This document shows positions 1 through 7,973 of a stretch of 39,736 bases of DNA, piece by piece. Numbering within the stretch: the first letter of the stretch is position 1; each line of letters begins with the position of its first letter. Source of the stretch: Hyphomicrobiales bacterium (GTDB lineage Bacteria; Pseudomonadota; Alphaproteobacteria; JAPOUT01); assembly GCA_026708545.1 (NCBI GenBank), contig JAPOUT010000008.1, positions 1-39,736 on the forward strand. The letters are read 5' to 3'. Both the position numbers and the translations under genes were made by a program. The notes below the pieces were generated by a model that saw only the letters and a program-made list of their open reading frames with translations, was not told where the DNA came from and did not search any database.

Positions 1-237
1 CAGTTCCGCGGTGCGTCCTGCAACCAGACGTCCATACAAACGCAATTGCGGACGCACCTCAACATATTGGGCGGTTTCGACGGAGATGGCCCAAGAATGC
101 TCTTCCGGGATTTCCCGTGGCGGTGCGGAACCTGACAGCAATAACGCGGCGGTTGAGAATATCGCGAGCGCAAGCACGACTACCGGCGATAAAATCCTAT
201 GCCAATTTCTCAGGAGGGCGTAAATAATCGGTTTCAT
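1..237 (-). CDS. RND efflux periplasmic adaptor, N-terminal fragment
   Basis: This reading frame has no stop and runs off the left edge; 79 codons from the ATG at 237 are visible. The N-terminus (MKPIIYALLRNWHRI) is followed by a hydrophobic segment at about residues 17-36. Then comes a charged linker and a stretch starting ISVETAQ and containing VRPQLRLYGRLVAGRTAEL, which resembles the first beta strands of RND-pump membrane-fusion proteins just before the lipoyl/hairpin region. Such proteins bridge an inner-membrane RND pump and an outer-membrane channel. There is no lipobox cysteine, so the N-terminus would be an uncleaved anchor or a cleaved signal. An inverted repeat lies 12 bases upstream of the start. 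The family call rests on a short segment, and another HlyD-like secretion adaptor is possible. Confidence 0.6.
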   Translation of the reverse strand, partial: MKPIIYALLRNWHRILSPVVVLALAIFSTAALLLSGSAPPREIPEEHSWAISVETAQYVEVRPQLRLYGRLVAGRTAEL

Positions 238-248
238 CAGGGCGTATG

Positions 249-265
249 GTACATGTTTATTGTAC
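249..265. promoter_or_regulatory. Inverted repeat, possible operator
   Basis: GTACA and TGTAC arms are separated by 7 bases in the short gap between the divergent RND adaptor (start 237, minus) and the ArgE-type gene (start 314, plus). On the minus strand TACAAT (264-259), a possible -10 element for the efflux gene, overlaps the right arm, although I see no good -35 at the right distance. Efflux operons are often controlled by TetR- or MarR-type repressors at such dyads. The arms are only 5 bases, so chance is a real possibility. Confidence 0.3.
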
Positions 266-313
266 GATTGTTGAGGGTTGCAGGGCTTCCGTTCGGGAGA
301 ATTTTGCCCTAGG

Positions 314-1510
314 ATGCCACATATGGCACCGCCAGCGCAATATAATTCTCTTGAAATGACCGAGCGGCTGATAGGATTTGACACGACCAGCCGCCTGTCG
401 AATCTCGAGTTGATTGGCTTCGTTGAAGACTACTTGCGTGGGTACGGTATTGAGGCCGAGCGCGTCGTTTCGGAGGACGGGCGCAAAGCGAATCTGTGGG
501 CAACTTTGGGAGATAAAAACCGGGCGGGCGGGATTATCCTTTCCGGTCACAGCGATGTTGTCCCGGTAGAAGGGCAATCGTGGAACACGCCGCCTTTCCA
601 AGCAACCGTGCGTGACAATCGGCTCTACGGGCGCGGTAGTTGCGACATGAAGTCTTTCATTGCGATTGCGCTTGCGATGGTACCGGATTTTCTCGAGCGA
701 CCCTTAAGCGCGCCAATCCACTTTGCGATATCTTATGACGAGGAGGTTGGCTGCCTCGGCGTTCGCCCGTTGCTGAAACACATCCGCGAGAGATTGCCGA
801 TGTCCGCGATGCCGCCGGCGCTTGCAATTATCGGAGAACCTACGAGCATGAGAGTTGTGAATGCACATAAAAGCATTCATGTTCACGAAACCTTAATTGA
901 GGGCCTTGAGGCGCACTCGAGCGCTACGCATAAAGGAGTAAGCTCGATAATTGCGGCGGGAAAGTTGATTAATTTCCTTGACGGCATCGGCGCCGAAATG
1001 CGCCAGCGCAGCGATGACGACACATCCAAACGTTTTGACCCGCCATACACGAGTGTTCAGATTGGCGTGATTGAAGGCGGAGAAGCGGTAAACATCATAC
1101 CTCGACACTGCCGCTTTGATTGGGAGTATCGCAGCGTACCGGGCAGTGACGACGGTGAGATATTCGATCGCTTTAACAATTATGCGAAGGAAAATTTACT
1201 GCCCGATATGCAACGGGTGGCCTCGCATGCATCGATTGAAACTCGCAAAATTGCTTCGGTTCCGGCGTTCTCGGTGAAAAACAACTCGGAGGCGGAGGCG
1301 TTGGCCTTGCGGTTGAGTGGAAGCAATCATTCCCTTGCGGTCTCTTATGCGAGCGAGGCGGGACTGTTCGAGGGTGCCGGGATTCCGGCGGTAGTGTGCG
1401 GGCCCGGTAATATTTTGCAGGCACACCGCCCCGATGAGTTTATCGATTTGTCACAGATTAAAGAGTGCGAGAACTTCTTACGCAAATTGCTGGAGCATCT
1501 TCGCGCTTGA
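314..1510 (+). CDS. argE: Acetylornithine deacetylase (ArgE-type M20 metallohydrolase)
   Basis: A 398-residue M20-family protein that would remove acetate from N2-acetylornithine to give ornithine in the cytoplasmic arginine pathway. The di-zinc ligand pattern is complete: SGHSDVVPV (His79), RGSCDMKSF (Asp111), DEEVGC (catalytic Glu143 and ligand Glu144), GEPTSM (Glu175) and QAHRPDEF (His371). A dimerisation (lid) domain lies between. The Cys after RGS and the GEPTSM block favour ArgE over succinyl-diaminopimelate desuccinylase (DapE). The frame is open upstream to a TTG at 278. The ATG at 314 is preferred, with ATGs at 323 and 356 as alternatives; no start has a strong ribosome binding site. 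It converges with trkH, with 11 bases between the stops. Substrate is inferred from family similarity, and many alphaproteobacteria use ArgJ instead, so another N-acyl amino acid is possible. Confidence 0.85.
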   Translation: MPHMAPPAQYNSLEMTERLIGFDTTSRLSNLELIGFVEDYLRGYGIEAERVVSEDGRKANLWATLGDKNRAGGIILSGHSDVVPVEGQSWNTPPFQATVRDNRLYGRGSCDMKSFIAIALAMVPDFLERPLSAPIHFAISYDEEVGCLGVRPLLKHIRERLPMSAMPPALAIIGEPTSMRVVNAHKSIHVHETLIEGLEAHSSATHKGVSSIIAAGKLINFLDGIGAEMRQRSDDDTSKRFDPPYTSVQIGVIEGGEAVNIIPRHCRFDWEYRSVPGSDDGEIFDRFNNYAKENLLPDMQRVASHASIETRKIASVPAFSVKNNSEAEALALRLSGSNHSLAVSYASEAGLFEGAGIPAVVCGPGNILQAHRPDEFIDLSQIKECENFLRKLLEHLRA

Positions 1511-1521
1511 ATATCTGTGCG

Positions 1522-2964
1522 TCACTGCCGCCAGAAAGTTGGCGTCAGCAACACCAGTATGGTGAAAATTTCGAGTCGTCCTATCAACATCAACGCGGCG
1601 AGGAGCCACTTTGCCGTGTCGGGAAGGAAGGCGAAGTTTCCAGCGGGCCCAATTTCTGACCCTAGTCCAGGCCCGACGTTCGCAATTGCGCTTGCCGAAG
1701 CGGATAATGCGGTAATGGGAGCGATACCCATCAACGACAACACACACGCCACTCCAACGAACAGCAGCAAATAGAAGAAAAAAAAGTGCATCACGGATGC
1801 AACGACTCCTTCTTGTATGGGCCGCCCGTTATAGAGCAACGTGACTGCCAAATGCGGGTATAGAATGCGCCGTGCCTGCAACATGATGGATTTGCAAATG
1901 ACGGTAAGTCGGAAAATTTTCATGCCACAAGCAGTTGAACCAGCGCACCCACCGACGAACATCAGGAAGAAAAACATTCCGGTAGCGAAGTGTGACCAAA
2001 TCCCGTAATTGGTATTTGCGTATCCGGTTCCGGTCATAACGGAAGTAACACTGAATGCGGCAAATTGGAGCGCGCGGGCGGGCTCGGTTTCAGAAGAAAA
2101 ATAGAGATGCGCCCACATGATTGCGATGATGCTGCCGAGTAAAGCAAAGAACCATCGCAGTTGCGTGTCGCGCGCGAGTGCGCGAACATCCCCTCCGAGC
2201 AATCGTATATAGAGGATGAACGGCAACGCTCCCAAAATCATAAACAAAATAGCAACGCTATCGATGGCGGGGTTTTGCCAGTATCCGATGGACATGTCCG
2301 ATGTCGAAAATCCGCCGGTAGCCACCGTTGTCATGGCATGCGCTATGGCGTCGAAGGCTGACATGCCCGCAAGCCAGTAGCCCAGAGCGCACAACAGTGT
2401 GAAACTGCCGTAAAATCCGGTGAGAACTCCGGCGAATTGAGCCGAGCGTGGCAGAATCTTTTCCGATGTATCGGAAGATTCGGTGCGGAAGAGTTGCATG
2501 CCTCCGACGTTGAGCATTGGGAGGACGGCGAGTGCGGTGACGATGATTCCGATGCCACCGAGCCATTGAAGCAACGAACGCCAGATGAGAACGCCGTATG
2601 AAGCCTGTGAAAGGTCCGTGATGATGGTTGCACCAGTCGTGGTTAGTCCCGATGTCGCCTCGAAAAGGGAGTCGCTATAGGAGAGTTCAAGTTCACAGAG
2701 TAGAAACGGCAACGATGCAAAAAAAGCGATAAGCAACCATGAGAGGCTTGTCACCAGAAAGCCTTGCCGTATCGACAGGCGTTCGTCTTTGAATCGATTG
2801 ACGAGCGCAAGACACGCGCCGATGAAGAGGGTTATAATTCCAGAGAAATAAAAAGCGAAATCATCGTTTCCGTCGTGTGCGGTGTCAACGGCTCCGGCAA
2901 GTAACATTAAAATGCCAAGCGCACACAACAAAAAACCCGCTACACAAAATGCCGGACGAAACAT
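1522..2964 (-). CDS. trkH: Potassium uptake protein TrkH
   Basis: A 480-residue inner-membrane protein of the TrkH/KtrB superfamily of K+ channels. The four pore-loop filter signatures appear in order: TTGAT (about 109-113), TVATGGF (213-219), VMTGTGY (309-315) and NVGPGLG (429-435), each preceded by a hydrophobic pair of helices. The length matches TrkH (about 480-500) rather than the shorter KtrB. TrkH normally works with the cytosolic NAD/ATP-binding ring protein TrkA, which is not in this window. The ATG at 2964 is followed directly by a hydrophobic helix. It is transcribed in the same direction as apaG, whose stop is 13 bases upstream, so it may be read through from metZ-apaG. Confidence 0.93.
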   Translation of the reverse strand: MFRPAFCVAGFLLCALGILMLLAGAVDTAHDGNDDFAFYFSGIITLFIGACLALVNRFKDERLSIRQGFLVTSLSWLLIAFFASLPFLLCELELSYSDSLFEATSGLTTTGATIITDLSQASYGVLIWRSLLQWLGGIGIIVTALAVLPMLNVGGMQLFRTESSDTSEKILPRSAQFAGVLTGFYGSFTLLCALGYWLAGMSAFDAIAHAMTTVATGGFSTSDMSIGYWQNPAIDSVAILFMILGALPFILYIRLLGGDVRALARDTQLRWFFALLGSIIAIMWAHLYFSSETEPARALQFAAFSVTSVMTGTGYANTNYGIWSHFATGMFFFLMFVGGCAGSTACGMKIFRLTVICKSIMLQARRILYPHLAVTLLYNGRPIQEGVVASVMHFFFFYLLLFVGVACVLSLMGIAPITALSASASAIANVGPGLGSEIGPAGNFAFLPDTAKWLLAALMLIGRLEIFTILVLLTPTFWRQ

Positions 2965-2977
2965 TTCTTATGCAATG

Positions 2978-3379
2978 TTAATGCACCGTTCGAAATGCGT
3001 GAGGACTCTCGAGCAGAAACAACGGGATATCAACGCGTAGTTCCTGACTGTTTTCGTCTTCTTCGATGGTCATTTCGTATGTGCCGCTCATCTCCCCCGA
3101 CGGTGTCGGCAACGAGACGCTCGAAGAGTAACTGAACCTCACACCGGGATCAAGCGTCGGACATTCACCAACGACCCCTTCACCATCAACGGTTCTACAA
3201 TGTCCGTGTTCGTCAACGATTCGCCAGTGACGCCGACGCAACCGGATGCGCTTGGCGGACTGGTTTTCGATGGTGATATGGTACGCCCAGAAGTAGATGT
3301 CACGCACGACATCGGACTCTTCGGTTAGATACTCGGGGACAACACGCACGAGAATCTTATGCGTTGTTTTTTCATACAT
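2978..3379 (-). CDS. apaG: ApaG family protein
   Basis: A 133-residue single-domain protein with the immunoglobulin-like fold of the ApaG/DUF525 family. Visible family blocks are YFWAYHITIENQS, LRRRHWRIVDEHG, VDGEGVVGECPTLDPG and YSSSVSLPTPSGEMSGTYEM. ApaG was named for its link to diadenosine tetraphosphate hydrolase in Escherichia coli. Its biochemical role is not settled, and the same fold forms a domain of eukaryotic FBXO3 proteins. The start codon shares one base with the metZ stop (TGATG at 3377-3381), so translation is likely coupled. The metZ-apaG pairing is common in alphaproteobacteria, but its reason is unknown. Confidence 0.93.
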   Translation of the reverse strand: MYEKTTHKILVRVVPEYLTEESDVVRDIYFWAYHITIENQSAKRIRLRRRHWRIVDEHGHCRTVDGEGVVGECPTLDPGVRFSYSSSVSLPTPSGEMSGTYEMTIEEDENSQELRVDIPLFLLESPHAFRTVH

Positions 3380-4569
3380 CAGGCAGCGAGAGCCATTTCA
3401 AGATCATCGCGCAAGTCTTCCACATCTTCGAGTCCGACGGAGAGTCGCAGGAGATTTTCACCGATACCGAGTTCCAGGCGTGCCTCCTCCTCGAGACGTT
3501 GGTGCGTTGTAGTCGTAGGATGCGTGATGAGGCTTTTGGTATCACCAAGATTGTTGGAAATGAGGATAACCTCCAAGGCGTCAAGGAACCGAAACGCCCT
3601 TGACTGATCACCATCAAGCTCGAAAGCTATCATCCCGCCACCGGAGCCATCCATTTGGGCCATCGCGAGATTGTGTTGCGGATGATTAGGGAGCCCGGGA
3701 TAAAAAACCCGCCGCACCGCCGATGATTCGCCCAAGAACTCCGCCAATACACGCGCGTTATCGCAATGCCGGCGGACGCGTATATCGAGGGTCTCAAGTC
3801 CTTTGAGCATGACCCACGCATTGAAAGGACTCATTGCAGGACCGGTCTGCCGCATATATGTGCGGAGATGGTCTTCAAGGAACTGTTCGGAGCACAGCAC
3901 ACATCCACCAAGGCATCGCCCCTGTCCATCAATGTATTTGGTTGCGGAATAGACAACGATGTCAGCGCCGAATTCCATCGGACGCTGGAGTATCGGCGTT
4001 GCAAAAACATTGTCGACAACCAGCAGTGCACCGTTGTCGTGCGCGATATCCGCAATTGAACGAAGATCAAGAATTTCCAGACGCGGATTTGTCGGTGTTT
4101 CAAGAAAGAAGGCTTTTGTCTCGGGGCGACAAGCGGCACGCCATTGTTCGATATCGAGACCGTCAACGAGCGTGGAAGCCACTCCGAAGCGTGGCAGAAA
4201 ATCCTCGATGACATAGCGGCACGAACTGAATAAAGCCTTTGCCGCAACAACGTGGTCGCCTGCTTGCAGATGGGAAAGCATGGATGCGGTGACAGCCGCC
4301 ATACCGGTTGCGGTCGCGCGAGCGGTTTCGGACCCCTCCAATGCCGTCATGCGTTCTTCAAACATGCTCACGGTCGGATTGGAGAATCTGGAATAGATAA
4401 ATCCGTCGGCGTCTCCGGCAAATCGATCGCGAGCAGTCTGTGCGTTTTCATACACATAACCGGAGGTGAGGAACAAAGCCTCAGCGTTTTCGCCGTGTTG
4501 CGAGCGCTGGGTTCCCTCGTGGACGAGCCGGGTTTGCGGACGCCATTGTTTTGAAGATTTTTTTGCCAT
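3379..4569 (-). CDS. metZ: O-succinylhomoserine sulfhydrylase (MetZ)
   Basis: A 396-residue PLP enzyme of the Cys/Met metabolism family. It would join sulfide to O-succinylhomoserine to give homocysteine, the direct sulfhydrylation route to methionine. Visible residues include YSRFSNPT (59-66), the ATATGMAAV phosphate-binding block, VVDNVFATP (Asp186 to the pyridine nitrogen) and SATKYIDGQGR (Schiff-base Lys211). The DGQGRCLGG context after the lysine is typical of MetZ rather than MetB or MetC. The ATG at 4569 has GGAG eight bases upstream. It heads the metZ-apaG pair, driven by a good sigma70-like promoter at 4599-4627. Acetyl- versus succinylhomoserine preference cannot be proven from sequence alone. 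Confidence 0.92.
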   Translation of the reverse strand: MAKKSSKQWRPQTRLVHEGTQRSQHGENAEALFLTSGYVYENAQTARDRFAGDADGFIYSRFSNPTVSMFEERMTALEGSETARATATGMAAVTASMLSHLQAGDHVVAAKALFSSCRYVIEDFLPRFGVASTLVDGLDIEQWRAACRPETKAFFLETPTNPRLEILDLRSIADIAHDNGALLVVDNVFATPILQRPMEFGADIVVYSATKYIDGQGRCLGGCVLCSEQFLEDHLRTYMRQTGPAMSPFNAWVMLKGLETLDIRVRRHCDNARVLAEFLGESSAVRRVFYPGLPNHPQHNLAMAQMDGSGGGMIAFELDGDQSRAFRFLDALEVILISNNLGDTKSLITHPTTTTHQRLEEEARLELGIGENLLRLSVGLEDVEDLRDDLEMALAA

Positions 4570-4598
4570 ACATATTCTCCGAACGCGTGGTATTGTCC

Positions 4599-4627
4599 AT
4601 TATGTTGCAAAAGAGCGAAAATGGCAA
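4599..4627 (-). promoter_or_regulatory. Candidate sigma70 promoter for metZ-apaG
   Basis: On the minus strand, TTGCCA (4627-4622) and CATAAT (4604-4599) are separated by exactly 17 bases. Each differs from the sigma70 consensus by one base. Transcription would begin near 4592, giving a leader of about 23 bases before the metZ ATG. That is too short for a riboswitch. The -35 element lies just before, or inside, the start of the divergent dCTP deaminase gene. Confidence 0.55.
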
Positions 4628-4662
4628 ATCCCAATGAAGAGAGTAGCATGGAGGGCTTTGGC

Positions 4663-5739
4663 ATGACGGGGATTTTACCCGATCGTGAGATTGAAGGCCT
4701 GCTGGCAAGGAACGAGGTGTATGCGAACGAAGATTTCGTTGCGGAGCAGGTGCAGCCTTCAAGTCTTGACGTCCGTCTGGGCGCAAAAGCGTATCGTTTG
4801 CGTGCAAGTTTCCTTCCGGGACGTGAAACTCTCGTCTCGGAGAAGATAAGCCACCTTGCATTGCACGAGATAGACCTGCGTCAGGGTGCCGTGCTGGAGA
4901 CGGGCGGCGTGTATATTGTGCCACTGTTGGAATCGCTTGCGCTCGATTCGAAAACATCCGCGTTCGCGAATCCAAAGAGTTCAACGGGACGAATTGATGT
5001 TTTCACGCGTGTAATCGTCGACCGCTCCGCCTACTTTGACCAAATCGAGACCAACTATAAAGGGCCTGTTTATCTCGAAGTATCGCCGCGCACTTTTCCG
5101 ATACGGGTGAGGCAGGGATCAACCCTTGCACAATTGCGCTTTCGTCAGGGAGCGCCGACCGACCCGGACACGGAAATCAAAAACCTCCTTGGCAAAGGGT
5201 GGCAGTTGACATCAAGAGACGTTGATATAAGCGGCGGCTTGGGCGTTCGCGTTGGATTGCGGCCGGCCGAAGATAATAGCGCGGTGGGATTTCGGGCGCG
5301 GCGGCATGCGGGCTGCGTTGATGTCGATGCGCGCGACCACCCCAGCGGAGATTTCTGGGAACCTGTCTACGCCGACTCCAGAGGTGCGATTGTCTTGGAC
5401 CCGGGCGAGTTTTATATTCTCGCTTCACAAGAAAAGCTTTGCGTGCCGCCTTCGCACGCGGCGGTGATGGCTCCGTTCGATCCGTTGATGGGAGAAGTTC
5501 GTGTTCATTATGCCGGTTTCTTTGATCCGGGATTCGGCGTCGGAGAAAACAACATGCCGTCATCTTTGGCCGTGTTGGAGGTTCGTGGCCGCGATGTCCC
5601 CTTCATACTTGAGGACGGACAGATTATTGCGCGGCTGATATACGAACCCTTGCGCTCACCGGCGCAACGAATCTACGGAAGAGGCTTGGGTTCCAATTAC
5701 CAATATCAGGGATTGCGGCTATCGAAGCACTTCCGCTAG
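4663..5739 (+). CDS. Two-domain 2'-deoxycytidine 5'-triphosphate deaminase
   Basis: A 358-residue member of the long dCTP deaminase family found in alphaproteobacteria, about twice the length of E. coli Dcd. It would deaminate dCTP to dUTP, supplying dUMP for thymidylate. The first half carries the active-site signatures of the dUTPase-like fold: QPSSLDVRLG (31-40), NPKSSTGRIDVF with SSTGR at 106-110, and VYLEVSP (Glu139, equivalent to the catalytic Glu of Dcd). The second half repeats the fold (HYAGFFDPGFG, AVLEVRG, IARLIYEPL) but lacks SSxxR, so it looks structural or regulatory. GGAGGG seven bases before the ATG at 4663 supports that start; ATGs at 4621 and 4648 are alternatives. Its TAG overlaps the pdxA stop in the palindrome CTAG. 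Confidence 0.85.
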   Translation: MTGILPDREIEGLLARNEVYANEDFVAEQVQPSSLDVRLGAKAYRLRASFLPGRETLVSEKISHLALHEIDLRQGAVLETGGVYIVPLLESLALDSKTSAFANPKSSTGRIDVFTRVIVDRSAYFDQIETNYKGPVYLEVSPRTFPIRVRQGSTLAQLRFRQGAPTDPDTEIKNLLGKGWQLTSRDVDISGGLGVRVGLRPAEDNSAVGFRARRHAGCVDVDARDHPSGDFWEPVYADSRGAIVLDPGEFYILASQEKLCVPPSHAAVMAPFDPLMGEVRVHYAGFFDPGFGVGENNMPSSLAVLEVRGRDVPFILEDGQIIARLIYEPLRSPAQRIYGRGLGSNYQYQGLRLSKHFR

Positions 5740-6698
5740 CGCAGGCTCACCGCCGTCCTTAACGCTGCGAGCAGACTATCCGGACGTGCGATGCCCTTGC
5801 CTTTAATGCCTTCCGCCGTTCCGTGGTCCGGAGACACGCGCACAATAGGCAAACCCAGCGTGACATTCACACCCTCGTAAAACGCCAGGCTCTTGAACGG
5901 GATGAGCGCTTGGTCGTGATACATGCAAACGACTGCGTCATAAGTTTTACGCGCTTCGACGTGAAACAGGCTGTCGGCGGCGAAAGGACCCCGCGCATCA
6001 ACACCGTCAAGACGAAGTGATTCGACCGCAGGTTTAATAATTTTGATTTCCTCGTTTCCCAAGACTCCTTCTTCACCGGCGTGGGGATTGAGTCCTGTGA
6101 ACATTACAACAGGATCGGAGATGCCGATTCGCTCGCGCAAATGCGTATCAACCGTGCGCCCGACGTATTCCAGCCATTCTTGCGAAAGAAATGTGCTGAC
6201 CTCGCGCAGGGGAATATGCACACTTGCAGGAACGACTCGCAAGGCTTCGCAGGAAAGCATCATGACGGCTTTTCCCGCCGTTTTGCACAGCTCGGCGATG
6301 TAGCCGGTATGTCCGTAAAATTCGACACCTGCTTGCGAGATGTTTGCTTTGTTCACCGGATTGGTGACCAAACCGGCGGCTTCCCCCTTAAGTGCGAAGG
6401 AGACTGCTCCCTCAATGGATTCAAGAACTGCCCGCGCACCACTTTTGCCCGCCGAGAGCGGCAGTACCGGAAGCGCGCGCTCGAACACTTCGCCTGCCTG
6501 CGAAAGCGTCGCAATCTCTTCTATCGGTACGGGCAACCCCAACTGCTTTGCTTCTTTTCTCAACCGTTCAGGGACATCCAGTGAAAAGAAAACCGGCACA
6601 TCGGAATGCTTCCGCGCCAACCAACTCTTTAGCGTAATCTCAGCGCCGATGCCTTCGGGCGAGCCCATCGTGAGACAGAGGGGCGCGGAGGCATTCAT
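5736..6698 (-). CDS. pdxA: 4-hydroxythreonine-4-phosphate dehydrogenase PdxA
   Basis: A 320-residue NAD-dependent enzyme of the DXP-dependent pyridoxal 5'-phosphate pathway. It oxidises 4-phosphohydroxy-L-threonine to the precursor that PdxJ condenses with deoxyxylulose 5-phosphate. The three metal-binding histidines are all present: ASVHIPLRE (His161), GLNPHAGEEG (His206) and MYHDQALIPFK (His261). The N-terminal TMGSPEGIGAE and C-terminal SPDHGTAEGI blocks are also family hallmarks. The ATG follows the surA TAA without a gap, so it is the last gene of the long minus-strand array. In many proteobacteria rsmA (ksgA) comes next; here a convergent deaminase gene does instead. Its stop shares four bases with that gene. 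Confidence 0.95.
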   Translation of the reverse strand: MNASAPLCLTMGSPEGIGAEITLKSWLARKHSDVPVFFSLDVPERLRKEAKQLGLPVPIEEIATLSQAGEVFERALPVLPLSAGKSGARAVLESIEGAVSFALKGEAAGLVTNPVNKANISQAGVEFYGHTGYIAELCKTAGKAVMMLSCEALRVVPASVHIPLREVSTFLSQEWLEYVGRTVDTHLRERIGISDPVVMFTGLNPHAGEEGVLGNEEIKIIKPAVESLRLDGVDARGPFAADSLFHVEARKTYDAVVCMYHDQALIPFKSLAFYEGVNVTLGLPIVRVSPDHGTAEGIKGKGIARPDSLLAALRTAVSLR

Positions 6699-7973
6699 TT
6701 ACCTTAGCTCAATGGTGGCATTACTGCGGAGTTCTTGGAGATGTTTTCGCCCGAGGAGTTCAACTTCTCGTTCGATCATGCCTCTTTCAACTTCTTGAGG
6801 AGTGATGCTGGCGATTTGATTCGGCTTACGCTCGCACAAAACGATGACTTCGACACCTTCGTTGGTTCGGCTTGGCGGGAGCAATCTGCCTACACTACTT
6901 TTGTTGATTTGGTCGCGCACCTGCGGAGGCAATTGCGTGAGCGTGACGGGATCGAGCAAGTTAAACTCGGCACCTACCGAATTTGCCAGTTCGCTCCCGT
7001 TGGCGCATCCGGAAAATTCGACGTAAAGGCGTTGCACGTTTGCGTCCGCCTGGGCGAGGGTATTGCGGTCAGCGTCCGGTGAAAGCGGAAAGAAAACGCG
7101 GGCAAGTCTTATGATATCAAGTTGCGGGTCCGGCTTGCCTGATTCGTTTTTATCGAGGACTTGTACAATGTAGTAGGCGTTGCTGGTTCGAATCGGCTCG
7201 GAGACTTCACCGCGATCGAGCAACGGAAGCACGCGATCAATCTCATCTTCCAACTGTCCGGCAACGACCCATCCGATACGCCCTCCGCTTGCGGACGTTG
7301 GAGACTGGGAGAATTGCTGTGCAAGCGGTGCAAAGGGCGTACCCGTTCGCAATGGATGCAACAAACGGTAGGCGTTCTCGCGGGCGGCTCTTTCATCGGC
7401 GGCGGAGTTGAAAGGCAGAACAATTTCGGAAACGAAATATTGTGTTTGCGAACGTGCATCGACGGCGCGTTCGTATGCTTGGGTGATTTCATCCTGAGAG
7501 ATGGAAACTTGCGGAAGGAAGAGTCCTTCGAGCAGGCGGCTCCACGCAATGTCGGCAACGATCTGGGCGCGCAAGCTCTCAACGGTAACATTGTTTTGGG
7601 ACAACACGCGCTCAATTTCTTCGAAACTCATGTTGTTATCTTGCGCAAGCCGGGCGAAAGCGTTTTGGATTTCTTGTTCCGGAATAAAAATATTGTATCG
7701 CGCGGCTTCACCCATTTTGAGCCTTTCGTCAATGAGGCGGTTGAGCGCCTGCGGGCGAAGAGCCTCCTCGATCTCCGGGGTTCGCTGAACACCCGAGGTA
7801 ACCAATGCAAGCCCGATGCGTTGCTCGAGGTCGTAGTCGGAAATGACGTCGTTATTGACGACGGCGACGATTCCTCCTGACGATTGCGCCGATGCCGACA
7901 CGCCCGTTATTAACAGGGCGACACAAAAAATTGCAAAAATTGTGAAGTTTTTCATTTTGTTTCTTTCACTCAT
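6699..7973 (-). CDS. surA: Periplasmic chaperone/peptidyl-prolyl isomerase SurA
   Basis: A 424-residue secreted protein. After a signal peptide (hydrophobic at about 10-24, likely cut after SASA near 29) comes the SurA N-terminal chaperone domain, starting IVAVVNNDVISDYDLEQRI (35-53). One clear parvulin-type rotamase domain follows at about 176-285, with SASGGRIGWV and an AYYIVQVLD strand. A second, degenerate domain continues to the end. SurA escorts outer-membrane barrel proteins, with LptD a major client in E. coli, and the gene follows lptD. The ATG at 7973 overlaps the lptD stop in ATGAGTGA. The ATG at 7955 gives a cleaner signal peptide and is the main alternative. Confidence 0.92.
   Translation of the reverse strand: MSERNKMKNFTIFAIFCVALLITGVSASAQSSGGIVAVVNNDVISDYDLEQRIGLALVTSGVQRTPEIEEALRPQALNRLIDERLKMGEAARYNIFIPEQEIQNAFARLAQDNNMSFEEIERVLSQNNVTVESLRAQIVADIAWSRLLEGLFLPQVSISQDEITQAYERAVDARSQTQYFVSEIVLPFNSAADERAARENAYRLLHPLRTGTPFAPLAQQFSQSPTSASGGRIGWVVAGQLEDEIDRVLPLLDRGEVSEPIRTSNAYYIVQVLDKNESGKPDPQLDIIRLARVFFPLSPDADRNTLAQADANVQRLYVEFSGCANGSELANSVGAEFNLLDPVTLTQLPPQVRDQINKSSVGRLLPPSRTNEGVEVIVLCERKPNQIASITPQEVERGMIEREVELLGRKHLQELRSNATIELR

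Noticed and set aside
1511-1521. Terminator between argE and trkH
   Set aside because: Only 11 bases separate the stops, with no hairpin.
4570-4662. SAM-II riboswitch before metZ
   Set aside because: These riboswitches precede met genes in alphaproteobacteria, so I looked. The promoter found leaves a leader of only about 23 bases and no pseudoknot pattern is visible.
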